NCBI GenBank assembly: GCA_036852015.1
Contig: JAANDG010000260.1
Location: forward strand, 124,001-188,000
Length of the DNA: 64,000 nt
Reading direction: 5' to 3'
From: Pelodera strongyloides
Taxonomy: Eukaryota > Nematoda > Chromadorea > Rhabditida > Rhabditidae
Below are positions 13,901 through 25,423 of this stretch, one piece after another (position 1 is the first letter of the stretch; each line of letters begins with the position of its first letter). The position numbers and the translations under genes were made by a program. The notes beneath the pieces were generated by a model. That model saw only the letters and a list, made by a program, of their open reading frames with translations, did not search any database and was not told where the DNA came from.

Positions 13901-15991
13901 AGAAATAAAAGATGAGCAGACGGAATAATCGAATCGGCAAATCGGCATGCAAAAAGATCTGAATGTTCTCTTCAGCAATCCGATCATAACAATTAGTGTA
14001 AGTACAATTGAAGCTTCATACTCATACCGTATCTTCTCAAGGTCCAGTTTCATTCTCCACTCTTGAGATGACTCCTCTTCTGTTTGAGGGGGTCGAAGTT
14101 GCTCGTGTGTCGGAAACGGGTTTATAACAAGAGGACCGCGTCCAATTGTTGGTCGACCATCTGATGAGATCTACAAGGCCAAAATGAAACCATGAAACGT
14201 ACAAAATATTACTTTCTCCATCACTCTCTCTCGAAAACTTCGGCACCTACTTGTAAATGAGCTAATGGTATTTAAAGCTAGGCTTCCTATCCCTACGTTA
14301 ATTGTTTTGAGTAATAACGATTACTGGAGTAAATAGACAAAATAGACAAATTTTAAATGGCTGCCAAGCTTCAAAATCACCAACCTTTCTATTCTGTGCT
14401 GCTGCGATAGCGGTGGAGAATGGGGAACTATGGCAATTACCGTCCCTTAGGAGAGCACAGTGAAGTTCATTGCCGTTATGACTGATAAACTCATCGGTAG
14501 CTGAGGTGGACGGAGAGACGGAAGAGCCACGAGTCATCGACTGCAAAGAATGTACTTGGGTTTAGTAGTTAGTAGTTAGTACAAAACCCGTACATTTACA
14601 AAAATGCTAAACTTAACGAACGGTAGACTAACATTCAAACGGGCATGTTTCAGATGTGTTATATAGTGAAACATGTCAAGAAACATGTAATTCTGCTGAG
14701 CCCGTTTCGGTTGGAACTTTGTAAAGACAAAGACACTGACTGACTGCCCCATTCCTTAGTCAGCTTAGTGGGCATGTACAGTCGACTTTATATGGGCATG
14801 TTTCATGTGTGTTTCATAGCCATTTCCGTCAAGAAATATTATTATATTACTACTACTCCCGAGTTTTCATCAAGGAACATAGTATAATTCATTTCGCACA
14901 AAGCTAAAAAAATGACAAACCAGCGCGGAAGGCCGTCGACGGCATACGGGATATAGAAGGCAAATGTCCAACTGTTCGTTGTATATCTAAAAAGGAAGAA
15001 TTAAACTCCGATGATTAATATTATTTGAAAATGCTAGTGCATACACAGATACACATTTGGTCCTAGAATTTGGTCCTAAAGAATAAACCCATGAACAAAC
15101 GGACAAATGGACGGGTAACTACTCATCATGATTCATCAGCAGTTTGCCGCAGGAACAAGACGGCAAGCCGGCAAGGGAACTTGCAATAATCTAAGTAAAA
15201 AGCAAAAATATGATATGCTCCTCATAAAGGGGGTAGCACCCGGAGTAGTTCGGTGGGTTAACTTACGGACACGGATGAATAGACTATGCAATGAGCACGA
15301 ACTTGGACTTGGACGCTAATCTCAATCTCACCTTTAGCGACATAACGCGATGAAATTGAATGAGTTTCGCCACTGAGGAGTGTGTAAGAGTATCCGGTGA
15401 AAATCCACATTCACCCGTGTGCTTATTCACATGAATACGCACCAGCTTCGTCTGACCGTGGAATCTAGAAGCACGAATATTCAACCGCTGCGAAAAGAAA
15501 TTTATTAGTAGAAATTTTTACACGTTCGTTCACAAATGTACCCGTACCTGATGGTCAATGTATAATCACCGGGCGTCGAAGCATCTCTCACGAGAAAAGA
15601 ACCATCGTCACGGTTAGCCATTAGATCAGCAATCTAAACATAACAGAAAAATCAATAGTAGAAGAACAATTTCAATTTTTATCATAATAAGCTTCCAGAG
15701 AGCGCATCATTGCCAAGCAAAAAATACCTACATGAAAGTAAGCTCAATTATAATATGTACTCTGATACCCCAGCATGACTAGCACCTCACTTTATTTTAC
15801 ATTAAGAAAGAAACCCCGGAATCCGGAACTAGATGGGTGTGCTGTGATGTTGGGTTGCAACGCCATAAGACTTACATCTTGTTTAGGAGGACTTTCCCCA
15901 ATACCAGGGTTGCTCGTACAATGACATAGTGAGAAAATTCGGCTGCGCTCAGCTGCCAGCCAGGACGTGAGGACTTCTTTAATATCGGCTT
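7956..15991 (-). CDS. PI3-kinase regulatory subunit, p85/p60-like (5' incomplete)
   Basis: Adaptor that would bind and restrain the class IA PI3-kinase catalytic subunit and recruit it to phosphotyrosines. Exons in order: 15991-15876, 15633-15548, 15464-15332, 14986-14921, 14540-14385, 14170-14028, 13792-13693, 13388-13275, 13025-12912, 11927-11805, 11415-11354, 11114-10958, 8644-8595, 8102-7956; roughly 520 residues found. The N-terminal SH2 has GSFLVRDASTPGDYTLTI, then GECGFSPDTLTHSSVAKLIQ and LLYPV. A low-complexity linker (14540-14028) is followed by a long coiled-coil inter-SH2 region (Glu/Lys/Leu-rich exons 13792-11805). The C-terminal SH2 has GIFLIRPSASQ and, after a large intron, HGERISHCLIEQT and GLYFVTIGDFVRYYAHNSL. 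No SH3 or BH domain is seen, so it resembles the short p60/p55 forms. The join between 10958 and 8644 does not keep phase: a microexon of 3n+1 nt is probably missed. The start codon was not found. Confidence 0.88.
8802..8830 (+). repeat. Solo end of a type-A TTAA MITE
   Basis: TTAAAGCGAAATACCACCCG followed by GTTT, like the left terminus of the 35012 copy; no matching right end found nearby. It lies in a p85-like intron. Confidence 0.4.
9022..10523. mobile_element. Transposon-like unit with about 185-bp inverted ends and GGGTCC arrays
   Basis: The left arm (9022-9202) and right arm (10336-10523) are near-perfect reverse complements, including GAAAATGCAAGAATTTGG and TGGGACGCGATTTTTG. Both arms carry short repeats of AAGGGTCC(G/A)AAAA. 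A second direct copy of the array is at 9205-9410, and the array also extends left of the arm from 8925. The interior holds two minus-strand open stretches (9670-9948 and 10084-10293). The unit sits in the large p85-like intron. The class is not recognised; repeated subterminal motifs suggest transposase-binding sites, which is inference. Confidence 0.55.
9670..10293 (-). CDS. Unrecognised coding stretch(es) inside the inverted-repeat unit
   Basis: Two open stretches: 10293-10084 and 9948-9670 (92 codons from its first ATG). Each has a basic Cys-x-x-Cys segment, STRKCRICYRYL and NKRKCLACNSHM, which suggests related zinc-binding pieces or exons of one gene. A minus-strand poly(A)-like signal lies near 9563. 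The upstream stretch follows an ATTTTCAG acceptor near 10245. I recognise no family. Their position between long inverted repeats suggests a decayed transposon gene, but they could also be chance open frames. Confidence 0.3.
10527..10550. repeat. Perfect GC-rich hairpin
   Basis: GGCCGTGCTA, ATAC, TAGCACGGCC: 10-bp arms and a 4-base loop, immediately outside the right arm of the 9022-10523 unit. It may mark that element's end. Confidence 0.6.
12187..12808 (+). mobile_element. 5'-truncated non-LTR retrotransposon (LINE) 3' end
   Basis: Encodes a fragment (12213-12752) ending in a Cys-rich tail, CPDCGNSPHDVPHLFTCP, followed by NLWNQPREVATFLGLL. This is typical of the C-terminal end of Jockey/I/R1-type LINE polyproteins, after the reverse transcriptase. 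The element ends in a (CAA)n tail. It is flanked by an identical 15-bp direct repeat CATAACAACATGACT at 12172-12186 and 12809-12823, the target-site duplication. It lies in p85-like intron 11928-12911, antisense to the host gene. The GC-rich sequence contrasts with the surrounding intron. Confidence 0.8.
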
Positions 15992-17964
15992 CTGAAAATA
16001 GTGGAAACATAAGTGAAAATAGGGTGGAGGAACATCGGGGAAAACCAAAAGCGTATGTATTAAGCAAACTAAGAAAAGAAAAGCATAAACAAAAGACAAA
16101 TAGAGCAAGTAAAGACCAGCCAAAATAGGCCGCGTGTCTTAAACCATCAAACCATGAAAGCTGAGCGTCCGTCAACAGTAAATTTATAAAATTGAAACGG
16201 GTATTAGTCATTCGTAGTGCCTTTATTTACGACCTCTAGGTAAGACGCTCACTCTCAGATGGTAGCTCTCGTCTAGTTCAAGACAATGAAACATTGTTCA
16301 AGCATAAAACACTCATGAACTGAGACGCACAAGTAAAAATAGATACAAACAAATGACTAGCCACAAATATAAAAAACATCCAAGGCGAAAGCATGTACTT
16401 TGCATCGTACTAACATAAAAAGCAAACATCGAAAGCTATACTAGATGTAAGCAAGATCGATGCTGTTTTCATCCTTTTACGGTTCGCGAAACGCAAGGGT
16501 TCAATTACGGTAGTCTTGCGGCAAAATAAAATCGTTCGCCGAGCAATAAATACTGTACCGAGTTCCAATCTGCTTTGCACACGCACACCTCTCTTTGCTA
16601 ATCAAACGTTTAGGGCGCGTTCGGGTTGCTCTTTCCGAAAGAGAAAGAGGCAAAAACCCCGTTCGGTTTGGACCTTTCCGAAAGGATTTAATACTTTGTG
16701 AAAGTGAAAAGTACAGTACTCACTTTCCGTGAACACGCAGGGGTTTTCGTTTTAAGATTTGAATCGATTTAATTGTGCACTGTGCATTTCCTTCCGGTCT
16801 TGTGCACGTACTGCCATGTGCCTGCGGGCAGGTCGGCGGTCGGGAAAAAATACAATGCCGAAATTGTGCACAAGTGCGCAGACCGTGCACATTCAAATAA
16901 AAAATAAAACCCCTGCGTGTTCACGGAAAGTGAGTACTGTACTTTTCACTTTCACAAAGTATTAAATCCTTTCGGAAAGGTCCAACCCGAACGGGGTTTT
17001 TGCCTCTTTCTCTTTCGGAAAGAGCAACCCGAACGCGCCCTTATATTTTCCTCTTCTTGGAGATTCTTCTTCTTGGAAAAAATGATCTCCTGGAAAAGAT
17101 GAACTACGACTGCAAAATTGTTGATAGTTCTCTTTATTTAAATTTAATCACCAAGCTTTTCCATAAATCAAAAAAAGAAATATAAAATCTATATGAGTCA
17201 AAGAAAAGAAAACCAGTTTAAATTCCCTGTATTGGGCAAAGGAAATTCGAACGCCCCTGCGCCCAACCATATCTGACCGTGAATCGGATCACATTGAAGC
17301 GAAAAAAAATTAGTTGCGATTGTTTATTTTTAGCTAAAAGAGTTGGTTAATTTGCCTTTGCATTCAATTTACCTGCAAATGCAATCTTTTTCTTAAATTT
17401 AAACAGAAAGTAGTGAAAAAAAGAAACGTGCATCAGCCTAAATACCAACAGAGGTACCGTAGTCGGGAGACCACGCCCTTATAAAAATTTCAAATTCCCG
17501 CCCTCGTGGCTGTTACACATACGGTAGGCGTGCAAACGAATACCTCCAATGTAAAGTATGCAAGTATCGATCTGTCTGTTGAATTTTTGTGTTCATTTGG
17601 ATCGAAAGTTGGTGTTCTTTCTTTTGAAATACGTAAAACTATTGTCCCTTTACATTCCAACAGTTTCATTGTGGTCCTCACAAACGTGAACGGTCTCATT
17701 TTGTCAAACAAATGAAACATTCTTTCCATTTTCACTGCGATGTGTTTCCAAATTTCGAATATTTTGCCTTTTTAAAAGCAGATGAAACTCCAGCTGCATT
17801 AAGTATTTCGCAATGTCTGCTCCCATAGTTGCATCAAACTGTGATGGTCCTCCTGGCGGCTGGTCAAGTCCACTATATCCCTTTACTGTAACTTCATCAC
17901 GTTTCTCCTCTTTCTTTATCGTACTTATTTATTTCTAAATTTCCATGTTTTCAGTGAACGTAGA
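15992..17964. other. Divergent region between p85-like 5' part and akirin
   Basis: No secure coding exon seen; the missing p85-like 5' exon(s) should lie here. It contains the foldback element 16613-17040. The akirin acceptor TTTTCAG ends at 17954. Confidence 0.4.
16613..17040. mobile_element. Harbinger-like foldback MITE
   Basis: Begins GGGCGCGTTCGGGTTGCTCT and ends with its reverse complement. The arms are about 140 bp (16613-16754 and 16900-17040) and nearly identical. The flanks carry a 3-bp direct repeat TTA (16610-16612 and 17041-17043). A GGG start with a TWA duplication is the usual signature of PIF/Harbinger MITEs. Confidence 0.75.
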
Positions 17965-19871
17965 ATGGCTTGCGGACTAGCACTGAAGCGTCCCCATGAG
18001 TATGATCCGTATCTGGCCGGTGATTCTCCGTCGGAAGCAAAGCGAGCTCGTTCAGCCCTGTGCTCGCCATTCCGCCCTCATATGGGAACTCTTGCTGCAT
18101 CTCTTCCATCTTGCAGCTCACAGCCAAAAATTCTGGTAGGCTTTTTCTCCGTGAACATATTGTTTATTCTACCTCGTTTCCTCGTTAAAATGTGCACATT
18201 TGGAACTGTTATTTGCTGTCTGAATGTTCGTCAGCCGATAGCCTTTCTTTGTGCAAGAAAGATGCCTTCCTTCACTCCCGCAAGTATACTGCTTGTAGGC
18301 ATTTGCTGTAGGCTACATTACTTCTACTAAATACCTTGTTTCCCGTACTCGTTTCGTAGTGATGCAAAGTTGTTTTGGGCGTCTCGTTTCTTCGTCATGT
18401 TTTACTAACATCTTACCTTTCCTCTTTTAGGATGAAGTTGCGAGTCCTTTTGCTGCTGTGGCAAACCGTTGCAACATGTCATCGGCTCAACTGGATTCGT
18501 ACCTCAGAGCTGAAATTCGTTCTCTGCGGCGTCGCAAGCTAATTCCTAAAAGAAGTTGCCTTGACGATGAGGAACGCAAAGATGAGAATATGACAGCGAA
18601 GAGGGCTGCGACTCCTCCGCCCAGAAAAGAAAACAACTACAGAGTGCCCGGCTCTCCTCAGGTATTTTTCATACCTTTCTTCTTTTTCTTATGTTTCATT
18701 TCGATGAACATGTAGTGTACTAAATTGGTACATTCAACAAAACAAACTGTTTTATAGTTCATAGTCCAGTTATAATGTTTGCTTATCTTGCATTTAAATT
18801 TCTAAGAACCTTTTCTGCGATTGGAACAATAGAGTAGACATAGACATAGTTTAGAACGACGCGCAAACAGGAAAAAGTGTGTAACCTTGTAAACCATATG
18901 AAAATCACAGTTACTACCACCGTCACGTTAGTCTGCATTTCACTATTCAAACTTGCAGACTCAGTCAGACTATTTTTTTTTCTAGTCTGGATCGGGTTCT
19001 GATTCCGAAGGTGAGGGATCAAACCCAGATGCTCGACGACGTGTTCTGGCAACTCTACCGGCCGAAGTAGATACTTCAAATAAAAAGAACGCTTTGTATG
19101 ATCGGCCCATGTATTCACTCAACCAGGTGCGTTTGCGAATTTGCCGAACGAGAACATTGGATGTGTAGACAGTATAGTCACTATCTATCGACTTACCGCC
19201 CCGTTTTCTTTTGACGTGTTTGACTTGATTATTGAATCGCGTCTGTCCGGAAAACATGATATGCACACTGCGAGTTGTGGATGTTTTGGTTTTCGAATCG
19301 TGGACAATTGTTTCCTTTTTAACGCAAATAGAAACATGTACGTAGAGGGCTTGCAGGCAGCGAACATCAACTAAAAAATAATATGGGTAAGTTCCAGCCG
19401 TATTTCGAATTTACATTGTTTACTCTAAGACTCTAACAATTATTGTATTCCAGGTAAAAATGATGTGCCAGAGACTGCTTTCTGAACAGGAAATGCGCAT
19501 CCGTTTCGAGTACCAGCAAGTTCTCGCAAAGAAACTGGAAGGTATGTTATCCATCTTTACGCCAGTTTTATTTTTTATTTATCTAAAAATGAACGTACAT
19601 CGTCTTGAAAAAACGCAAACCCGCAAATGATGTTGATAAGTCGATAATTATTATAAGTAATCATAAGCGAGGACGGCTGGACGTTGTCTCTCGTGCCTGC
19701 CTCCGTTTATTCGGTTAAAATTGGATCCGTTTCGTAAAAGTCAAAAGTGGTATTATATTAGAAAATTTGCTTTGTTTAGAGCAACATGATCAGTATCGTC
19801 AGTTTGCTGCAGAGCAAGAGAAGAAGCTAGTCGAGCCGAGTGATGATTTCTCCTGCAGTTATCTGTCTTAG
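17965..19871 (+). CDS. akirin: Akirin nuclear factor
   Basis: Five exons: 17965-18135, 18431-18661, 18986-19126, 19454-19541, 19780-19871; phases close; 240 residues. Akirins are nuclear cofactors linking transcription factors (NF-kB, Twist) to chromatin remodelling. The N-terminus MACGLALKRPHEYDPYLAGD matches the family start MACGxxLKR with a basic NLS-like stretch. The C-terminus has the conserved helical region (VKMMCQRLLSEQEMRIRFEY), then EQHDQYRQFAAEQ, and ends in SYLS, like the vertebrate SYVS end. The middle is Ser/Arg-rich and longer than in vertebrates. The start is fixed by homology; a TTTTCAG acceptor ends 10 nt before it. DPH6 follows on the same strand. Confidence 0.95.
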
Positions 19872-20922
19872 GGTTTTTCAAGCTCGGGTTTGAAAGCATT
19901 CAGTTTATGGGGTTTACTTGTGTCCTTTCGCTTTTCTCTGTAGATGTAACCATGTAACAGAGCCTGAGACCTTCTATTCAAAGAATAATAACTATGTATT
20001 TTGCCAAGTTGGCTTTCTTTTGAGATTGTTAAACTTCATATTATCTTAAATTGACTTTTGGCTTCGTACGCTGCCACATGTGTGCAGGCTCGTAACTATT
20101 TAGCTCATCCGCCCCACTCCCACCATTTTATTAATTATTAATATTCTTGTTTAAAAATTATTATGTTTCCTTATTGGCTACATTTATTATCTTGTTGTTT
20201 ATCCCGTTTATTAGCCTATTTTTTTATCTGTCTAATCGCTCCTTTGCGGTTTGCACGGCATGGCCGATTGTAAATTGTAAACTCTACCAAATGTGTCCAC
20301 TTTTGTGATAGTTTTTTTTTTGCGATTGGTTCCCAAGTCCATATAGAAATAGAGTATACGTTTCTAGAATAGAATTGTAAATTGTGATGTCCCTTTTGTG
20401 CGATTCGTTTCTGTTTTGTATTGATTACTTAACAGAAAATCTGTCTATTCTCTACAACGATCCTGACTATACAACTTCACAATATAGTTTATTGGTTATG
20501 ATTTTTGTGTCTTTGCAAATGTCAAGTATATCATTGGAAACAGTTCGGGTTCTTTTACGAACCATGCATCGGGAAATTTGTTTCACAATTGAAGGTGTTC
20601 GTTTGAATTGAGTTCCATTTTTGTTACTTGTAAATAACTCCTGCCTTTGTGAGTAATGTTACGCATCATTTGGAATAGTCTGATTTAGTGATAGGATACC
20701 TTTGGATTTTCATCTCGAGTATTTCCCTATAGGTGTTATAAATTGCTAGTTTCTGCTGGCTTCTGCTCCCACTGACAGGAATTAATTACCTTTTACTATT
20801 GCCTGTTTTTGTCATAGCCACTTTTGCTCTGTTATCCCTAGTATCCTCTTAACGCCTCATTTTATTGCATGTTTTCGACTTCTCAGTTTTTTGAGAGTGC
20901 TGCCTGATTGATTTAAATATTG

Positions 20923-20928
20923 AATAAA
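20923..20928 (+). terminator. Probable akirin poly(A) signal
   Basis: AATAAA about 1.05 kb after the akirin stop and about 320 bp before the DPH6 start. Nothing else is recognised in 19872-21247. Confidence 0.45.
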
Positions 20929-21247
20929 CATTTTCAATGAAGCTTATTTGTATTTTTGGGGTGATGGTAATCGTTGATTTCATAGAGCGTAAATTGTGCT
21001 TAATTCATGTATTTTACGCTTTGTTTGATATTTGTATCTTTGAGTGAATGCTATTTAAATTTAAAGTGAGATAATGGCCTGTTTTTGAAATGTATTTTGG
21101 GTAAATGCATTCTCATGTGTTGTATGCAAATTAATACAAAATGGCTCAGTAATTTGTATACAAGCATATGAGCATCTAGTATTCGCTTCAAAACCAGTAT
21201 TGTACAACTTTACAATTGCTCATGTTTCATATGTATTCCTTTACAGT

Positions 21248-23342
21248 ATGGAAGTAGTTGGATTGATCTCCGGAGGAAAGGATTCGTGTTATAACTTGAT
21301 GTGTGCGGCGAAGGACGGCCGCAATGTATGTTCCTATTCGCTTTACCCTTCCGTGCTTCTGTGGCGCAATTGGCAGCGCGTTCGGCTGTTAACCGAAAGG
21401 TCGGTGGTTCGAACCCACCCAGGAGCGAACTTTTTGCTTTGAATAGGGCGCTCTGCCTTGTTATTTTGCCATGAATTGTTTACTCCAGTTGTATTATTAT
21501 TTTGCTTTCCACATAAATTATTTATTTGTTTAGATTGTTGCTTTGGCCAATCTTTATCCCCCCAAGGGTAACTGATGAACTCGACTCGTATATGTATCCA
21601 AAGCGTTGGGTCCGATGGAATTGCGGTGTGTTTTCTGTCAGCGTAAGTAAATGAGGGTTTATCTATCAACACCATGTTTGCAGTAATTAACATAAACGAA
21701 AGAAACCCATAGATCTTTTGTATGAAATATGTGTTCCCTGGTAGTGTAGCTCTGGGAGACTGGTGGGACGTCCCTCACAGGTGATCGCTTGATACCGTAC
21801 CCCAAGTTGATAGAATCTTGTAATTAGCATATGGTACTGCAAGTACAATCAATGAGATACACTTATACAGGTTTATGGAGAGGCGATGGGTCTACCGTTG
21901 TACCGTCGTGAGATTACCGGCAAGGCGTTGAACATTGGTTCGGATTACAGTGAGACGAAAGAAGATGAGGTGGAGGACTTGTATGAACTACTCAAGGAAG
22001 TTGTTCAAAAACATCCTAATGTTAAAGGTGGGAGAAGCCATATCCGAGGATTTGTTGATTGACATAAGTCGTAGGTTTACAATAATATTTTTTTGTTGAC
22101 GTGATCCTTAGAAGAAAAACTATGGGACGTCGTGAAATCAAAAATGGATGCATTTTTTCTTGTGGGAATCTCATAATGTTTATGTGATAACAAGCTTGTG
22201 TACCATCCCTTTCACTCTTTTCAGGGGTATCAGTTGGCGCGATTCTGTCCTCATACCAGAAGAAACGTGTAGAAGACGTATGCCGAAGATTGAATCTGAC
22301 ACCGCTGTGCTATCTTTGGGAACGAGAACAGGTACGGTACATTGATCAAAATCAGCGCTTGTGCCGCGCACCTGTCACGGAAAAAGGGTGCGCGGCGTGA
22401 AGGTGGCACACCCGTGGCGTATTCGATGAGTGCGATACGTGCGCCAAAAATGCGCCACCTGTAGCTGTTTTCGCGGATCCAATTTGTTAGCGCGGCGATT
22501 TCGCCAGGCTCCTTGCTGTGGCAAAAACTAGTCTCCAACTTCTTTCAGAGAGACTTGCTCAGTGAAATGATATTAGATGGGGTAACGGCCATATTGATCA
22601 AAGTTGCGGCTATCGGACTAGGCAGACAACACCTGGGAAAGACATTGAGCGAAGTGAGTTTTGTCAATTACAATTACCAAAGCATTTACAATTACGGCGG
22701 ACAACAGTATTACCGTAGCTTTCCGCACCTCTGATGCCTTTTCCATGCCCCCGGTAAGTGGTATACAGTATTTTGTTTCTTACTTCACGTATTCTTTTGT
22801 GGTGGAAACCTCTTAAATATTGTTACTTATATTCCAGTCCAGCACGATGAAAACAATTTTTAGATGCGGGACACGTTGTTCATGCTCAGTGACAAGTATG
22901 GCGTACATCCGTGTGGCGAGGGAGGCGAGTATGAAACTTTTGTCACCGATTGCCCTTTATTCAAGAAGAGGATTGTGATTAAGGAATCACAGGTATACGG
23001 TAGTTTGGTCAATGTTTTGCAGAAAACTTGGTAACATTGTCGGAAGAAGCTCCGGCAGTTCCTCTGACTCACTACTGCTATCGGTCATATATACAGGCAT
23101 TTTGTACGTAACCTTTGCTAGCTCGATAGCGCTAGCGTAGTTTGGGTTTCTCATCCAAGCCCCCACTTTTTTTAACTTTCCACCCCCAGTTTTTCCTAGA
23201 TAAAATAAGTTTATTAGTTGTATTTTTCTCACTTACTCTCGGATTGCCAATATGCTAATTTCAGGTTGTAATGCACCAAGATGACAATATCGCTCCGGTT
23301 GCCTATCTACGGTTGACGGACGTTAGTCTGGAGACAAAGTGA
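21248..23342 (+). CDS. DPH6: Diphthine-ammonia ligase (DPH6/ATPBD4), with frame disruptions in exon 2
   Basis: Catalyses the last step of diphthamide formation on eEF2, the ATP-dependent amidation of diphthine. Exons: 21248-21325, 21534-21625, 21871-22027, 22225-22331, 22549-22653, 22864-22992, 23265-23342. The PP-loop SGGKDS lies at residues 8-13 (MEVVGLISGGKDSCYNLM). Later conserved blocks are EDLYELLKEVVQ, VSVGAILSSYQKKRVEDVC, LGKTLSE and HPCGEGGEYETF. The length is about 247 residues against 267 in human. Exon 2 carries the expected ANL...DELDSYMY...VG block, but in three frames: one extra base around the C6 run 21558-21563 and one around CC 21598-21599. Removing both makes the exon 30 codons in phase, so either assembly error or a recently broken gene. 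A TTTACAG acceptor ends one base before the ATG. Intron 1 contains a tRNA gene. Confidence 0.93.
21355..21427 (+). tRNA. tRNA-Asn (anticodon GTT)
   Basis: A 73-nt cloverleaf: acceptor stem GCTTCTG/CAGGAGC (one G-T pair), D arm GCGC/GCGC, anticodon arm TTCGG-CTGTTAA-CCGAA with GTT at 21388-21390, and T arm with GGTTCGAACCC. The discriminator is G and no CCA is encoded. A TTTTT Pol III terminator lies at 21431-21435. It is in DPH6 intron 1, on the same strand. Confidence 0.97.
22352..22520. repeat. GC-rich GCGC repeat in DPH6 intron
   Basis: Rich in GTGCCGCGCAC, GCGCGGCG and TGCGCCACCTG. Related GC-rich patches occur at about 1290-1400, 23560-23650, 24215-24300, 25590-25740, 48630-48770, 49915-49985 and 51608-51800. 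They stand out from AT-rich surroundings. Confidence 0.4.
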
Positions 23343-25423
23343 ATTAAGTATATTGCCCAACAGATGATATTTCGATATTTCATGACATCTGAATCTAAAT
23401 CTAGAAGTTTTCCGATGTAAATTTCCATTTGGCGTAAACGTCTAATTGTTCCCTACTTTATCCTTGTTGGATATAATCATCTTTATTGTTATTTGCATTT
23501 GTTGTGTTGTTGAGTTGTTGTTCTGTTACCGTTTCGTTTTTCGTTACTGATTACTCTCGGCTGGTGCGCGGCGAAACACTGGCTTGAAAATGTTGCGCGG
23601 CGAAAACCTCGCTGATGCTGAAGAAGAAGAAAAACATTCGCGGCGCTCTGTAAATTAAATGTTGTTTCTTTCCTCTTATTTGTTCGTTCTTTTGCTTGTC
23701 TGCCATTTGAATAAACTTTTATTTCGGAAAGTCAATTGAAATCCAACAGAATAGAAGTAAAGATGCAATAGAATGTATAAAAAATATTCTTGTTGATACC
23801 CGTCTTTGAAAATACATGGAATTTTAAAACGGTTAGCAGTCTGCGAACAAATTAGTCATGTGATAATAGTTTCGATTATTGTAATAACAAAATAAGCTTT
23901 ATTAGTTCTAATTAGTGCAAGAATAAGTGGGTTAGAAGTTGGAACATAACTGCGAGATCAGTTTAGTTTACGTATGGACTTTTTAGCCTCTCAGGTATTT
24001 CATCTCTGTATCAGTTGTTTACCAAGTATCTATAATCTATGTCTATGATCATGTTTAGTTAGCGGTAAATCATTATGGAAAATGCCTAGGAAACGCGAAC
24101 TCAAGTGGGAAGAATACTTTCCAACGCTAACAATCTAAGGGAAATTACTCAAGCTCAAAAGAATACAAATCCTGTCCCCGTGAACAGAGTGGAAAATTCG
24201 AATGTCGCGGCACTCTTATGACTCACATTTCGCGCGCCGCATATTTGCTAATTGTGCGCCGCGGATTTGTGCGGATCTTCCTCGGCGACGCATTTATGCT
24301 AACCTATGCTAGCAACTTAAACATTAGCACCACGAAAGTGTACCTTTAGATGTTTTGGATGAAAAAAACATTGGTATCTACATAGTACATCCATTTTTGG
24401 AATGCACAAAGCGTGGTTTGTCCTGGTAGTGAATAAATAGGTTTGTATATCCAGTAAACGTAGAGAAGGAACTCTTCACATTAGTACAACGTATGCCAGG
24501 AAAGTTGGGCAGATCGCACATTTCAGGACCCTGGAAATATTATAGTTCGTAGTCAAACATATTTTAAAGCAAACCCGGTTTTGAAATAACTAGTATTATT
24601 ATGCAAATGACAACAAATTAGAATAAAATATTAGCTAACGGCAAATAGCATAACTAGTAATTATTAACGGTGGCTACAGGCTACAACTACATTGCTTTTT
24701 ATTGGACACTTTTGCTCAATTTCAATTTTCACAAACGTCTTGCTTCTTGCACCCCCCGTCGTGAACTGCGTCCCTTTATATTATAGACAGTGACGGTACA
24801 TTGACTATATTGCTTTTTATTGCACCTTGTTGCTCTTTCATTTCCAGTGAACTGCTATATTTATATTAAAGAGAAATTTTTTGAAACATCGTATGTATGC
24901 TAAGTACTCGGCCATTTTTTATTCCTTGCATGTATTATGATGTTTTCCATTGTAGAATATCCTATCATAACATCTCTCGATCAATGGATAGTACAGTGTG
25001 TACTGTGGTAGACGCTCGTACGTTTCCGCAAGTATCCGGGTCGTTTGCCTACGTAGGTTAGAGGTAAAGTGGGACCAGTATCGAAATTCAAAGAATTTTT
25101 CCAGTTTTTGGAGGAAACAGCAATAGGGGCTTCTGCCCTATGAATTTTAAATGACAGTCTTAGCGTGAGGACATTAATGTAACAAAATAATTTGTGCCTT
25201 TATTAAGTTCCAGTATGAAGAAAGTTATTGGTTAGTTTTCCTTAAATTTTATTTCTGGTACTTAGTAAGATCTAGACCTCGTCGGAATCATTGCAAAACT
25301 TGTTATTTTTTATGGAAAAAGAAGAAACATCGGAGAAAAAGATATACTATATACACTGAACTGTATACAGATTACGGTAGAATACAAACTACAACTCTGT
25401 CACCGTGTCTAATTCTTGTTTAC
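23343..25423. other. Spacer between DPH6 and the GT92 gene
   Basis: DPH6 poly(A) signal AATAAA at 23710-23715; GT92 minus-strand poly(A) signal (TTTATT on plus) at 25199-25204. GC-rich repeat patches lie at 23560-23650 and 24215-24300. No coding exon seen. Confidence 0.5.

Noticed and set aside
16020..16211. Hydrophobic minus-strand frame upstream of the first p85-like exon
   Set aside because: Continuous with intron sequence before an acceptor at 15992; the hydrophobic residues come from AT-rich sequence and match nothing in p85 proteins.
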